Shown here: piece by piece, positions 10,801-22,014 of the stretch
Layout of the letters: each line of letters opens with the position of its first letter
Numbering within the stretch: the stretch's first letter is position 1
Assembly: GCA_024291935.2 (NCBI GenBank)
Contig: CM044320.1
Span: forward strand, 31,898,001-31,962,000
DNA from: Okapia johnstoni
Taxonomy: Eukaryota; Chordata; Mammalia; Artiodactyla; Giraffidae
Reading direction: 5' to 3'
Length of the DNA stretch: 64,000 bases
Made by a program: the position numbers and the translations under genes
Notes under the pieces: generated by a model
What the model was told of the DNA's origin: nothing
The model's input: the letters and a program-made list of their open reading frames with translations, nothing else
Databases searched by the model: none

Positions 10801-10974
10801 CGCCCCAAACTGCTTCCTACTCAGGGCTGTATGATGTATATAGCATATAGTGCATCAGACCAGTACAGAGGGTTTGGGTGAGACTGTTGCAAAGCAAATA
10901 ACAGAGCTGAATGTCTAACATTCTGTTCTGAAGTCTTTTGAGCATTTCTATCCTCTGTACCCAATTACAATGTG

Positions 10975-11280
10975 CAAATTTTTTCCCCTACACCAAGAAA
11001 TCTCAGACAACAGCTGGTTGTCCAGCAATTTAACTCAATTCTGACTATCTACCTGGAGGGAGCATCAGATGCCACAGGTTAAGGGCTCAGTCCTATACGC
11101 TGCTCACCCTCACCATCACTTCAGATGCCCATCCCACATCCAGGTTGTCACATGGGCTCCTGAAGAACCGGCTATAGATCGTAGGTTCCCCTCCTTGCAT
11201 AGATTAATTTGCCAGAGTGGCTCACAGAACTCAGAGAAACATTTTACTCTCTAGATCACTGGTTTATTATGCGTGCTAAT
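10975..11280 (+). repeat. Possible old LTR fragment
   Basis: AGATTAATTTGCCAGAGTGG, CTCACAGAACTCAGAGAAAC and CACTGGTTTATTATG form a phrase I recall from old mammalian LTRs, but I cannot name the family. It supplies the first ~25 codons of the open frame that enters BovB. Confidence 0.35.
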
Positions 11281-12210
11281 TCACTTGGACATGGAACAAC
11301 AGACTGGTTCCAAATAGGAAAAGGAGTACGTCAAGGTTGTATATTGTCACCCTGCTCATTTAACTTATGTGCAGTGTATATCACGAGAAATGCTGGGCTA
11401 GAAGAAGCACAAACTGGAATCAAGATTGCCGGGAGAAATATTAATAACCACGGATATGCAGATGACACCACCCTCATGGCAGAAAGTGAAGAACTAAAGA
11501 GCCTCTTGATGAAAGTGAAAGAGGAGAGTGAAAAAGTTGGCTTAGAGCTCAACATTCACCAAACTAAGAGCATGGCATCTGGTCCCATCATTTCATGGCA
11601 AATAGATGGGGAAACAGTGGAAACAGTGGCTGACTTTATTTTTTGGGGCTCCAAAATCACTGCAGATGGTGATTTCACCCATGAAATTAAAAGGCACTTA
11701 CTCCTTGGAAGGAAAGCCATGACCAACCTAGACAGCATATTAAAAAGCAGAGACATTACTTTGTCAACAAAGGTCTGTCTAGTCAAGGCTATGGTTTTTC
11801 CAGTGGTCATGTATGGATGTGAGAGTTGGACTATAAAGAAAGCTGAGCACAGAAGAATTGATGCTTTTGAAGTGTGGTGTTGGAGAAGACTGTTGAGAGT
11901 CCCTTGGACTGCAAGGAGATCCAACCATTCTATCCTAAAGGAGATCAGTCCTGAGTGTTCATTGGAAGGACTGATGTTAAAGCTGAAACTCCAATACTTT
12001 GGCTACCTGATGCGAAGAGCTGACTCACCTGAAAAGATCCTGATGCTGGGAAAGATTGAAGGCAGAAGGAGAAGGGGACGACAGAGGATGAGATGGTTGG
12101 ATGGCATCACCAACTCAATGGACATGGGTTTGGGTGGGCTCCGGGAGTTGGTGATGGACCGGGAAGCCTGGCGTGCTGCGGTTCATGGGGTCACAAAGAG
12201 TCGGACATGA
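11209..12210 (+). pseudogene. BovB ORF2 C-terminal part, still open
   Basis: An uninterrupted 333-codon frame. The first ~25 residues come from non-BovB sequence with a TTG start, so no native start exists. From about residue 26 it follows BovB ORF2: [13 protein letters not shown], then the reverse-transcriptase core with the catalytic box [11 protein letters not shown] near residue 82. The RTE C-terminus follows ([39 protein letters not shown], ending HGVTKSRT then stop). The endonuclease and the N-terminal half of the reverse transcriptase are absent, so it cannot be a working element. The lack of stops suggests a fairly young insertion. Confidence 0.85.
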
Positions 12211-12232
12211 CTGAGTGACTGAACTGAACTTA
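11283..12232 (+). mobile_element. BovB (RTE) LINE, 5' truncated
   Basis: Starts inside ORF2 at TTGGACATGGAACAACAGAC and runs to the true 3' end (CACATGACTGAGTGACTGAAC, then TGAACTT). About 950 of ~3,200 bases. Its 5' boundary is almost the same as that of the BovB copy at 62761-63714. No clear TSD; a sense L1 begins at once downstream. Confidence 0.95.
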
Positions 12233-13838
12233 ACAATAAATAGAAAGACATTTTATGTTTATAGATTGGAAGACTTAACACTGTTAAAATGGTTTTACTT
12301 CTGTAACTGATCTATAAATTTAGTGAAATCTCTATTAGAATCCTACCAGACTTTGTAGAAATTGACATACTGATCCTAAAATTCATTTGGAAACCCAAAG
12401 GACCCAGAATAATGAAAAAATCTTTTATTAATATAAGATGAACGAAGTTGAAGGACTCACACTTCCTGATTTTAAAAACTTATCATATAGCCACAGTGGG
12501 CAAGGCAGTATCCTACTGGCATAAGGATGAATATATAATAGATCAATGCAATAGAACTGAGAGTCCAGAAATACACTCTCACATTTATGATCAACTGACT
12601 TTTTACAGGGTGCTAAAACCATTCAAGGGCTTCCTGTTATCTCAGTGGTAAAGAATCTGCCTGCCAATGCCGGAGACTCGGGTTTGATACCAGGGTCAGG
12701 AAGATCCCCTGGAGAAGGAAACAGCAACCCACTCCAGTATTCTTGCCTGGGAAATCCCACGGACAGAGGAGCCTGCAGGGCTACAGTCCATAGGGTTGCA
12801 AAAGAGTCGACACGACTTAGCGACTAAACAATAACAAAACCACTCAATGAGGGAAAGAATAATCTTTTCAACAAATGGTAATGGGACAAGTGGACATGTG
12901 CATGCAGCTGGACCCCTACTTCACACCATGTGCAAAAATTAGTTCAAACTGATCAAAAATCTAAATGTTAAGAGCTTAAACTATAACACTTGGAAGAAAA
13001 CAAAAGAGTAAATCTGCATGACTTTGAACTTGCAAACAGATTATTAGCTAGGAGAAAAAAATATGAGCAACAAGAGAAGAAATAAGTGGGAATTCAGCAA
13101 AATTAAAAACTTGTGTACAACAAAGGGCATTACCAAGAAAATGATAAAATCCATAGAATGGCAGGAAATATCTGCAAATCATCCATCTGATAAGGGACTA
13201 TCTAGACTATGTGAAAGAACTCTTATAACTCAATAATAAAAAGATAAAAAAAACTCATTAAAAAACTGGCAAAGGATCTGAACAGGCATTTCCCCAAAGA
13301 ATATACACAAGCGGCCAATAAGCACATGAAGTGAGGCTTGACATAGTCATTAGGGAAATGCCAATCAATACCACTTGTCTAGAATGGCTGTTATCAAAAA
13401 GACAGATAGTAACTGTTGGTGAGAATGTAGACAAATCAGAATTCTCAAACATTTGGCAGGAATGTAAAATGGTACAGCTACTTTGGAAAACAGTTTGGCA
13501 GTTGCTCAAAAAGTTAAACACAGAGTTGCAATTAGACCCAGCAATTCCACTCAATGTAAAAACCTAAGAGAATGAAAACATATGTTAACCTCAAAACTTG
13601 TACACAAATGTTCACCATATATCTATAGACGCAGAAGCTAGGTTAGTGTTTGCCTTGGGCTGAGGAGGAAAGACGTTATAGCTAAGGGGTGTGGAGATTC
13701 TTTTCAGAATGATTAAAATGTTCTAAAATTAATTGTTAGGATTGTTGCACAACTATGAACATACTAAAAACCATTAAACAGCACACTTTGAATGAGTGAT
13801 GTATATAAATTAGCTCTGAATAAAGCTGTTACATAACA
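12233..13838 (+). mobile_element. L1 LINE (L1M-like) 3' part
   Basis: Sense ORF2 C-terminus (AGGACTCACACTTCCTGATT, GTATCCTACTGGCATAAGGA), 3' UTR (GGAAATGCCAATCAATACCA, GCAATTCCACTCAATG) and terminus (ATTGTTGCACAACTATGAAC, ATGAGTGATGTATATAAATT). A SINE at 12627-12835 splits it. All frames are broken. Confidence 0.85.
12627..12835 (+). mobile_element. Bov-tA-type SINE with TSD
   Basis: Complete SINE from GGGCTTCCTGTTATCTCAGT to CGACTAAACAATAAC. The TSD is AAAACCATTCAA (12615-12626) against AAAACCACTCAA (from 12836). Nested in the sense L1. Confidence 0.95.
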
Positions 13839-14479
13839 GTAATACAATAACAACTGAATACCCAGAGCTCTTAACACAGCCTAGTGGCTAACACAAAACA
13901 GGACTGATAATGTTAAGGGAATGTTTTCAACATATTGACTTAGAATCCTCAAGCAATGCTCGTTAGGTTCTCATTTTCTTTCTTATTTTTTTTTTGTTTG
14001 TTTTTCTTTCTCTCATTTTTATACCAAATGTGGAATATCCCTTCTTCGCAGTAATCTTCAAATTTTAACATATGCGGGTCAACTAGGGAGCAGATTCCTG
14101 CTTCAGCACTAGAAATACCTTTCAGAAGGTTTGGAACAAGGCTCAAAGACCCACATTTTAATAATAGCTCTTCTAAAGTGCTGTGCAAACACTACTTTAA
14201 AGAAACTGCAGCATTATCCAAAGGCAGAGGCTTTGTTGTCTGGATAAGCTATTAAGAAGTTAGAATTATTTAAACTTCTTTTCTCCTTGGCACTGGGTCA
14301 GGGGACAGGCACAGAAAACCTTTTTATATCTGATCCATGTAGGTTGAAATACATCACATAGGTTAAAAAACATCAATCTTTATGCATACAAGAAATAATA
14401 GGTAGCTTAGTTGCCTGAAACTGGTGATCCACTTTAATTTTTGGCTTCCGCATGAACTAATGGATTCATTAAACACACA
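13839..14479. other. No recognised feature
   Basis: Low-repeat stretch between an L1 end and a CA microsatellite. I see no coding potential or named repeat. Confidence 0.5.

Positions 14480-14514
<35 letters not shown>
14480..14514. repeat. (CA)n microsatellite
   Basis: About seventeen CA units; a likely polymorphic locus. Confidence 0.97.
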
Positions 14515-14515
<1 letters not shown>

Positions 14516-14624
14516 CCAGTCTAGCAAGAGAAAGGTGAAATGCTCAAAATTAAAATTAAAACGTCATTGGTTCTTCGTAAATTATTTCTGAAAAGTAGAA
14601 AAATACTTCTCATTAAACCACATA

Positions 14625-14749
14625 GCTGAAAAAAATTTTTTTCTTAAATACAGTAACATAAATCTGGTATTTAAATAAGTGAATGTCGCTGAAAATTTTT
14701 TTATCTTAAATACAGTAACATAAATCTAGTATTCAAATAAGTGAATATG
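14625..14749. repeat. Tandem duplication, 2 x ~62 bp
   Basis: 14625-14687 and 14688-14749 both read GCTGAAAA..., CTTAAATACAGTAACATAAA, ...AAATAAGTGAAT. By eye they differ at only a few positions plus A/T-tract length. Confidence 0.92.
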
Positions 14750-14901
14750 AAAGTTTCTCAGTCATATCCGAGAATTCTCCAGGCCAAAATACTGGAGTGG
14801 GTAGCCTTTCCCTTCTCCAGGGGTCTTCCCAACCCAGAGATCAAACCTAGGTCTCCCGTATTGCAGGCAGATTCTTTACCGGCTGAGCCACAAGGGAAGC
14901 C
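14750..14901 (-). mobile_element. Bov-tA-type SINE, antisense, internally deleted
   Basis: AAAGTTTCTCAGTCATATCC jumps straight to GAGAATTCTCCAGGCCAAAA, so about 50 bases of the BovA body are missing. The head is intact to GCCACAAGGGAAGCC. Confidence 0.9.
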
Positions 14902-14902
14902 A

Positions 14903-15213
14903 TATAAGACTGCATCAATATTCTATAAGCACAGTTATGTGAGAAAGCATATCTGTATTTGATTTACATAATTATTTCATAGTACTTGTTATTTGTAGTA
15001 TTTTAGAGTTAGAAGATACTTTGAAATGCTGAACTTGAAATGCATACTAATTTCACACCTGAAAAACTTTGAAACATAATATATAATGTTATTTAAATAA
15101 TATAAAAAATATTTAAAAATATCCTTGGTTCATATAGGAACACAGATCTATTTTTACCCTTTTTAATCCCTTTCTCCAATTTGTCACTGAGTCCTGTAAA
15201 GCTTGTGCCTTTG
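14903..15213. other. No recognised feature
   Basis: AT-rich spacer between two SINEs, including a run of TAA/ATA-rich sequence near 15075-15120. Confidence 0.45.
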
Positions 15214-15413
15214 TTAGGAACGTGGCTCAGACGATAAAGAATCCTCCTGCGATTCAGGAGACCCGGGTTCAATCTCTGGGTTGGGAAGATCCCCTGAACA
15301 AGGAAATGGCAACCCACTCCAGTATTCCTGCCTGGAGAATTGCATGGACAGAAGAGCCTGGCAGCCTACAGTCCATGGGGTTGCAGAGTCAGACATGACT
15401 GAGCAACGAACAC
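15214..15413 (+). mobile_element. Bov-tA-type SINE
   Basis: TTAGGAACGTGGCTCAGACG, a B-box-like GGTTCAATCTCTGGGTTGGG, the BovA body, and the terminus GACTGAGCAACGAACAC. Confidence 0.93.
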
Positions 15414-15589
15414 TTATAAAGTTTCATTCTTACTTTATAAGCACGTGCTCTAGATTTACTATATCTTTTTCATTCCCAATAATTCCATGCTAATATTTTT
15501 CCCACATTAACTCAAACTTGGGTTAGTAAACCAGTCTCTGCCAGCAGAGGAAGCAGCAATGCAGAGATCTGAGGCACCGGCATGTCTGG

Positions 15590-15965
15590 CAAGAGGCTGT
15601 TGAGGCTGGGGCAGAGAAAGCAGAGGCAGGAAAAGGGCTAGAGAGTAATGAGGGAGGCCATATCCTCAGGAGGTGATCAGTCATTGAGCTGAGGACTGAG
15701 AGGATCTGACTTCTGTGGTTAAAAGGTCACTTTGGCTTCTGTATTGAAAATGCCTTGAAGGAGAGCAAGAAGCAGAGAAATCGGGAGATGATCAATGCCA
15801 TCATCCAAGGAGAGCTGATGGGGCTGGGTACCACCATGTGCAATGAAGGCGATGAGAAGGGTCAAGTTCTGGGTATATTCTGAAGGAAATGCTGGTAGAA
15901 TTCAGTGGTAGATTAGAAGTGAGGAGTGAGAGGTGAGAAGACAAGATGACTTCAAGGATTTAGTT
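15590..15965 (-). repeat. L2 LINE fragment, antisense
   Basis: AAAAGGTCACTTTGGCTTCT, then GGAGAGCAAGAAGCAGAGAA, then AAGGATTTAGTTTCAAG follows the reverse complement of the L2 ORF2 C-terminal coding region. Confidence 0.5.
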
Positions 15966-15997
15966 TCAAGCTACTAGTTTACTGATAGGTAGATGAA

Positions 15998-16034
15998 TGA
16001 TACATAGATAGATGGATAGATAGATAGATAGATA
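15998..16034. repeat. (GATA)n microsatellite
   Basis: ATAGATAGATGGATAGATAG, then further GATA units, directly before a mariner-type MITE. Confidence 0.9.
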
Positions 16035-16114
16035 TTGGGTTGGCCAAAACATTTGTTTTGAAAACAAATCATAAGATGCTATGGAAAAACCCAAACAAAC
16101 TCTGGCCAATCCAA
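16035..16114. mobile_element. Mariner-type hairpin MITE, 80 bp
   Basis: Terminal inverted repeats TTGGGTTGGCCAAAA and its mirrored end CTGGCCAATCCAA, nearly meeting in the middle around ATAAGATGCTATGG. A TA dinucleotide sits at the left end in the GATA run. This fits the bovine mariner-derived MITEs. No coding capacity. Confidence 0.85.
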
Positions 16115-16169
16115 CAGATAAGGTAGATATAGACAGGATAGGTAGCCTATCTCATATATGCGACATAGT

Positions 16170-16335
16170 GATGATTTTTCTCACTTAAAGAGTTACTGAA
16201 ACAATTAGAAATTATTGGTGAGAGGCCAACTGGTTTACCCAAGGTCACCTTGCTAGGTAGGGAAAAACTTGGCCTTGAGTATGACTCAGTGGTTATACCA
16301 AGCCTATTCTCTTTGCCCTATAGCACCGTGGTTCC
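16170..16335 (+). repeat. MIR SINE
   Basis: GGTTTACCCAAGGTCACCTTGC is the MIR core signature, followed by a decayed 3' portion to GCCCTATAGCACCGTG. Confidence 0.6.
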
Positions 16336-17769
16336 TGCACATATTTCCAGTTCTTGGTCAGCAAAAGTCATAACACAGTGTTTGGGATTTTGAGAATTCA
16401 CAGATTTTACATAATTCAAGATATTTTATAGACCTAATTAGGAGGGCAGTGTTTCAGTGGTGTCATCTATGACTCCAGTTCCCACATTCTGCAAATGGAT
16501 CTACATGGAATGCTTTGACAAAGAGTAGACATTTGCACTTTAAGGTCTGGTTTTTGAATGCAAAGAATAATTCATTAAAAAATACAAGAGACAGGGTTGA
16601 AGATTATTTGGGGGCTAGAGGGATAGAAAACTGTGGCATCAAAGTTGATTATATCATCATAGTTTCATTATCATTTGTTTTCTTTTGGCTACTTAGAAAA
16701 TGTATGTTTTCATTGTAGATGAGGATCTAATGCTTATTCAGTAAAGAATATTTTTCTTTGGCTGTGGAATGTAAATTTGATGTGAGAGATGAGTTCGAAA
16801 ATATTATACTTATATCAGATTTCCAAACATTTTTGTATCAAAAGAAATACTAGCTGAAACACTTTCCAAGTAAAAGGGATTATACCTGCTGAAAGCACCA
16901 CTGGCTCTCATTTAAATCGCTGAGTTTTTAAAAAAGAGTCTGACCTTGAGGACAGCTGCCAGTTGGCATAGAACACAATGAAGATGAGAAGAGAAACACC
17001 AGCCAAAGCCAACACCTGAGTCTACCAGTTGTGTCCTGCGGACTCTTTCACGTCTCCGTAAAGCATTTGGGGTCTTGGATTTGAATAGTCCTTTCAAAAG
17101 GCTCGTTCTCAGCAAACTCCCTGCTAGTCTAGATTCATTGGCATTTTACAAAGCCTGGTAGAGTCCTTCGGTCCTGTTTTTAAGACTTGCAAAGCACTGT
17201 GGACTCAGGGTGCAATCTTCAGCTGAATTTGGATATAGGAAATTAGCAATTACAAAGTGTTCTTTCTGCCAAAAATCACATGCTGTGGCCATTATTTTGC
17301 TCTGTGATGAGACAAGTCATTTTAATCCTTTGTAGTCAGTGGAACAATGATACTTGACCAACCAAAAGGGAAAATTCTTAACTCAAGGGAGATATTTTCA
17401 ACTACCACATGTAGACTTATGTACATAATAGGAAAAGTAATCTTCTCACCAAGTAAAACCTTTTAAAATGATCTTGAAGTGAAGTTTCACAAAACCACCC
17501 CCACTTTAATGAGAGACTATGTAAATTTGCCAAAGTTTAATACCATCTGACCGCACAAAACTAGGTTTCCAACAGTTAAGTTGAAAAGAGATATGAAGCA
17601 ATTACACAGGAAATTGTGTTTACTTGGACTTAAAGACATAACCTCTTTACTTTTCTCCATAGGCACAGAATGCATGGGCTGGAGTGATGCAAGTTTGTGT
17701 AATTCATCCTGATGGTTAGCACAGGTGATTGGTCTGATTGGTGAATCAAATAGTTCTACAGCTGATGAG
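16336..17769. other. No recognised feature
   Basis: About 1.4 kb free of young repeats. Frames such as 16912-17115 (minus) are short and lack recognisable domains. Confidence 0.5.
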
Positions 17770-18100
17770 AACTTAGACATTATCTGGTGGAAATTTCCTA
17801 TTTTATGAAAGTGAAGTCGTTCAGTCATGTCTGACTCTTTGCGACCCCATGGACTGTTTCCAGGCAAGAGTACTGGAGTGGGTTGCCATTTCCTTCTCCA
17901 GGAGTTCTTCCTGACCAAGGGATTGAACCCAGATTTCCTGCATTGTGGGCAGATGCTTTACCATCTGAGCCACCAGGGAAGCCATTTTATAGATGAGAAA
18001 ATTAAGGTCCACAGGATGAAATCACTTGCCCACAGTTGTTCTTCTAGTTGGTGACAGTCAGGTCTAGAAGTTTTCAATTCCACTGTCTTGGCTAGAAGGA
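17770..18100 (+). repeat. MIR SINE split by a younger SINE
   Basis: AAATTTCCTATTTTAT before the SINE joins AGATGAGAAAATTAAGGTCC and CACTTGCCCACAGTTGTTC after it, giving the MIR core. The younger element occupies 17807-17983. Confidence 0.65.
17807..17983 (-). mobile_element. Bov-tA-type SINE, antisense, with TSD
   Basis: GAAAGTGAAGTCGTTCAGTC to GCCACCAGGGAAGCC, with about 30 bases missing after CCATGGACTG. ATTTTAT flanks both ends (17800-17806 and 17984-17990). Inserted in the MIR. Confidence 0.94.
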
Positions 18101-18209
18101 AATGCCCAGCATCCTATGTTATTTGGATATTTGTATCTCTACTTCTGCTTTTAAGTCAAATCCAAACTATTTTACCTTTTCCCCCTCATTTTGTTTTTTC
18201 CTTCTATCT

Positions 18210-18440
18210 GCTTTGTGATAGTGGAAATTCCCTATGGTGAGACTTCTATCTACTCAGTCCCTCAAGCCAGAAATCAAGAGCCATCAACCCACCCCCTAGA
18301 TCACCATCTCTGAAGCCATCTGCTTCCCAGACAGCTCTTAGATCTTGCCTTCACACTTCATCCTCACAAACATAGTCCCTGTTATTCCTTACTGCAATAC
18401 TGCAGTAGTCTGCAGTAGTTATTGCTCCCCTCTTGTTTCC
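18210..18440 (+). repeat. L2 LINE ORF2 fragment, sense
   Basis: CTACTCAGTCCCTCAAGCCA followed by TTACTGCAATACTGCAGTAG are the L2 coding-strand phrases in correct order. Confidence 0.6.
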
Positions 18441-18444
18441 AATA

Positions 18445-18801
18445 TTTTGTTTCTCAGTGGCAAAAACTGCCAGTTGCCTGCACTTCCATTTTTTCTGCTA
18501 CATTTCCCTGTTTACCCTGCAGTGGGTATGACCATGTGACTAAGTTCTGGCCAATGGGAGGTAAGTAGGAGAGTCATGTGACAGTTCCAGGGAATCTTCT
18601 TAAAAGGGCTGTTGATGGACATACTTTGACCTCTTATACTGTGTCCCTACTGAAGTTTGCTGCCTGAAATGTGGACACTGCCATCTTGGGCATTAGATTG
18701 GGACCACTCATGAAAACAGCAATGTAAGAAGACGCTGAGTCTTTGACACCAGGGAGCCTTTGATGCCATATTAGACCTTGAACTGGGTCTCTGGACATGA
18801 C
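18445..18801. other. Unassigned, possibly old repeat
   Basis: CCATGTGACTAAGTTCTGGCC and the following GGTAAGTAGGAGAGTCATGTG recall an old mammalian interspersed repeat whose family I cannot name. It separates two L2 pieces that otherwise read in order. Confidence 0.35.
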
Positions 18802-18880
18802 TTTTTAAAAAAGATTTTATTGGAGTACAGTAGATTTATAATGTTGTGTTTCTTTCGGGTGGACAAAGCTTTTTAAAGTA
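18802..18880 (-). mobile_element. L1 LINE extreme 3' end, antisense
   Basis: TTTTATTGGAGTACAGTAGA and TTATAATGTTGTGTTTCTTTC are the reverse complement of the bovine-type L1 terminus. Confidence 0.75.
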
Positions 18881-18924
18881 GTGTTATTTTGGGTTACTAT
18901 CAATCAAGTCAACTCTAATACTCA

Positions 18925-19065
18925 CCATACAGCTGACCTCTTAAATTCCACAAAATCTTGAAGGTAATACTCCTGAAACATAGATTTGATCATGTCCCAT
19001 ATTTACACGGCCTCCCATATCTACTTTTAAAATGATAGTCATTTAAGTTCAAAGACATTCTAAAA
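18925..19065 (+). repeat. L2 LINE fragment, sense (continuation)
   Basis: CATAGATTTGATCATGTCCC matches the L2 phrase that follows the block at 18210-18440, suggesting the same original copy. Confidence 0.5.
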
Positions 19066-20161
19066 AATTTATGTTTTTACTCCCCTCCTCCATTTTTGTG
19101 TTTTTGACATCATATTTATCCTATTCCTTAACTATTTATTGCAGTTATAATTGATACTACAATTTTTGCCTTTTAATCTTCATGCTAGCTTATTTAAGTG
19201 ATTGATCCACAGCCTTTAGTAAATATTTGCTTTTACTAGTGGGATTTTTCCCTTCCTATAAATTTTAACTTCGTATTATAGCCTTTTCTTTTCCACTTTC
19301 AACACTTTGGGTGGTGTAGTTTTGTTGAATTCTTTTAGTTTTTGCTTGTCTGAGAAGTTCCTTATCTCATCTTCAATTCTGAATGATAACCTTGCTGGGT
19401 AAAGTATCCTAGGTTGTAGGTTTTTCCCTTTGTACTTTAAATATATCATGCCACTCCTTTCTGGCCTGCAATGTTTCTGTAGAAAAATCAGCTGGTAGCA
19501 TTATGGTGGTTCCCTTGTATGTGACCCTTTGTTTTTATCTTTCTGTCTTTAGAATTATCTCTTTGACAACTTTTGCTATTTTACTTTTATGTTGCTATAG
19601 GCTTTTTGGGGTTCATCTTGTTGGGACGCTCTCTGCTTCTTGTACCTGAAGGTATATTTCCTTCTTCAGGTATGGGAAATTTTCAGCCACAATTTCATCA
19701 AATATATTTTCTACCCTTTTCTCTCTCTCTCTCTTATTCTAAGACCTCTAGAGTGTGAATGTTAGTATACTTGATATTGTCCCTGAAATTGTCTTCAGTT
19801 AACAATTATTTTTTCGTTTTGCTTTTCTGTTTGGGTGATTTCCATTAGTTTTATCTTCCAAATCACTTATGCGTTCTTTTGTATCCCTTAGTCTGCTGTT
19901 AATTCCTTCTTTTTCATTCCAGTTATTGTATTTGTCAGGTCTGAGTGGTTTTTTAATACCCTCTGGTTCCTTGTTAAAATTCTGTGTTTATCTATTCTCT
20001 TTACAAGTTCAGTTAGCATTCTTATTGCTAATGTTTGGAACTCTTAATCTGGCAAATTATTTACCTTTGTTTTGTTAGTTTTTTTTTTTCCCTCAGAGGT
20101 TTTCCTTGTTCTTTCATTTGAAACAAATTCCTGTCTTACTTTGTTAACCTTGTCTCTCTAT

Positions 20162-20376
20162 GCACGTGCTCAGTTGCTTCAGTCGTGTCCAACTCTTTGC
20201 GACCCTATGGACTTAGCCCGCCAGGCTCCTCTGTCCATGGGATTCTCTAGGCAAGAATACTGGAGTGGGTTGCCATGCCCTCCTCCAGGGGATCTTCCTG
20301 ACCCAGGGGTTGAACTCACATCTGTATCTCCTGAATTGCAGGTGGATTCTTTAATGCTGAGCCACTGGGGAAACTT
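20162..20376 (-). mobile_element. Bov-tA-type SINE, antisense
   Basis: GCACGTGCTCAGTTGCTTCA through CCAGGCTCCTCTGTCCATGG to GAGCCACTGGGGAAAC. TCTCTATG lies on both sides, a likely short TSD. Nested in the antisense L1. Confidence 0.93.
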
Positions 20377-21441
20377 CTTTTCTCTATGAAATTGGATTAA
20401 ATAGTTATCTATCCAGGTCTTGAAGGAGTTTCCTTGTGTGGGAGCATCCTTATGCAGTCTTCGTGTGCCCAGTGACTTTGGTGGAGAGCTGGATCTGAAG
20501 TGAGGATGAGCCCCACCTTCCCTGAGGTGTGATGACAGCTATTACCTTGGTGGTAGGTGGGGCTGAAAATGGAGAGGCTGGAGCCAGAGCCATGTGTGAT
20601 CTGGGGCTTCTCCTATGCTCAGCAGCTGTCACCATCCTATCTAGGCTGAGCTTGGGTCCTAAGATGCTAGATCAGAAGCCCTGAGTTCTGGTCTGAGCTG
20701 ATTTTGTTCCCTCTAAATGTGCACTCTCTCATCTCCTGGCAATAGCACCTTCAACTCAGTGGGGAACAGTGCTAAAGGAAGTGGGCCAGAGTGGGCACCC
20801 AGTGTCAGCCAGGGTACATACTGGGATGGTCCCAGAACACCAGTCTGACCTGCAGACTGATCCAGATCCACTGCCTCCGAGAGCACCAGCAATGGCCAAC
20901 CACACCCAACTCAGAGGCAGTACTGGGTCCCAGCTGGCTCTATCCCCCGACCCGAAGTGTGCACTCTCTTTGGTATGGCAGCCTTCTCCCTGGTGAGGGT
21001 ATGCACTGGAGCTAGAGGGGCTGGGGCATGCACTGGAGGGTTGGGGGGTGGGAACTGGCCAGAGCCCTGGGCAGTTTCAACCTGCTTTTCCCGCCTTGTG
21101 CAGGGAAGTAAGCAAGTGTGTGCACACTCTTCATGAATGGAGCCTTGGTTTCCTACAGCCCTCCTGTAAGTCCCACTGGCTTTTAAACCAAATAAGGGGA
21201 CTCGTTTTCCTGGTGTTGGATCCCAGGGTGGGGGCCCCAATACGTGGTTTGGATCCCTCAATCCCTAGGGAGGATCTCTGAGCTTGTGTAATTCCCCTCC
21301 TCTTCTGTGTAGGCCCTGCCCTGGTGGTTGTTCCTTCCCTTATTACCTGGCTCCAGGTAGATCTTTCTTTACAGTCTTAGTTGTAGAAGAGTCTTTTTGC
21401 CAGTCTCCAGTTTGTTTTCAGTGAGAATTGCTCCACATGTA

Positions 21442-21915
21442 TGTTAGGGGAAACACACTGAAACTGCCCACTCTAGTCAGGCACCACAGTAGCCATTTGC
21501 ATGAGTTATTTTATGACACAAGGTCCTGGTAAGGAATACGAAATAGGACACCACCAACTAGAAGAGCTTGGGAAAGGTAAAAAAAGATGCCACATGTCCT
21601 TCCATCTCCCAGAATCCTTCTCACCAGCATCCATCTTGGTTGAGCAATGGGAGCGTCACCAGGAAGAACCCTGAGTCAGAACGATTGGCCTAAGAAACCC
21701 GGAAACTAATCCCATCACCATAAAACCTGAGACTGCGAGCCACATAACAGAGCAGCTCTCCTGGGTTCCCTTACCCTCCTGGTCTCTGCCCAGGTGCCCT
21801 TTCCCAATAAAGTCTCTTGCTTAGTCAGCACGTGTGCCTCCTTGAACAATTCATTTCCCAGTGTTAGACAACAGCCCACTCTCAGGTCCTGTAAGGGGTC
21901 TCCCTTCCTGCAACA
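21442..21915 (+). mobile_element. Solo ERV LTR, gammaretrovirus-like (ERV1)
   Basis: A 474-base LTR that starts TGTTAGGGG and ends CTGCAACA, giving the usual TG...CA ends with a TGTT/AACA inverted repeat. It is flanked by a 4-base target duplication TGTA (21438-21441 and 21916-21919), the length typical of ERV1 elements. A polyadenylation signal AATAAA is at 21806-21811, followed by a U5-like segment. There is no internal region next to it, so it is a recombined solo LTR, sitting in the 5' UTR of an antisense L1. Confidence 0.88.
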
Positions 21916-22014
21916 TGTAGACTAAATTTGATGTGTGCCCTGGGGAAGGTGAGCTCAGCGTCCTTCTCGTCCACCGTCTTGATCTCCTCCCTGCATATAC
22001 TGGAAACGTTTATT

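Larger units (their letters stand above)
19075..21995 (-). mobile_element. L1 LINE 5' half, antisense
   Basis: Antisense ORF1 C-terminal domain at about 19290-19700: its complement includes CCTACAACCTAGGATACTTT and GTACAAGAAGCAGAGAGCGT. ORF1 5' sequence and a long GC-richer 5' UTR follow up to about 21995, where the minus strand begins GGAGGAGATCAAGACGGTGG. ORF2 and the 3' end are absent. A SINE (20162-20376) and a solo ERV LTR (21442-21915) lie inside; the 5' UTR resumes after the LTR at TGTAGACTAAATTTGATGTG. Frames are broken throughout. Confidence 0.75.

Noticed and set aside
20450..21281. GC-richer stretch with several open frames as a CpG-island gene
   Set aside because: It lies in order between an antisense L1 ORF1 and the L1 5' start, so it is the L1 5' UTR. 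CpG dinucleotides are not enriched enough to suggest a host island.
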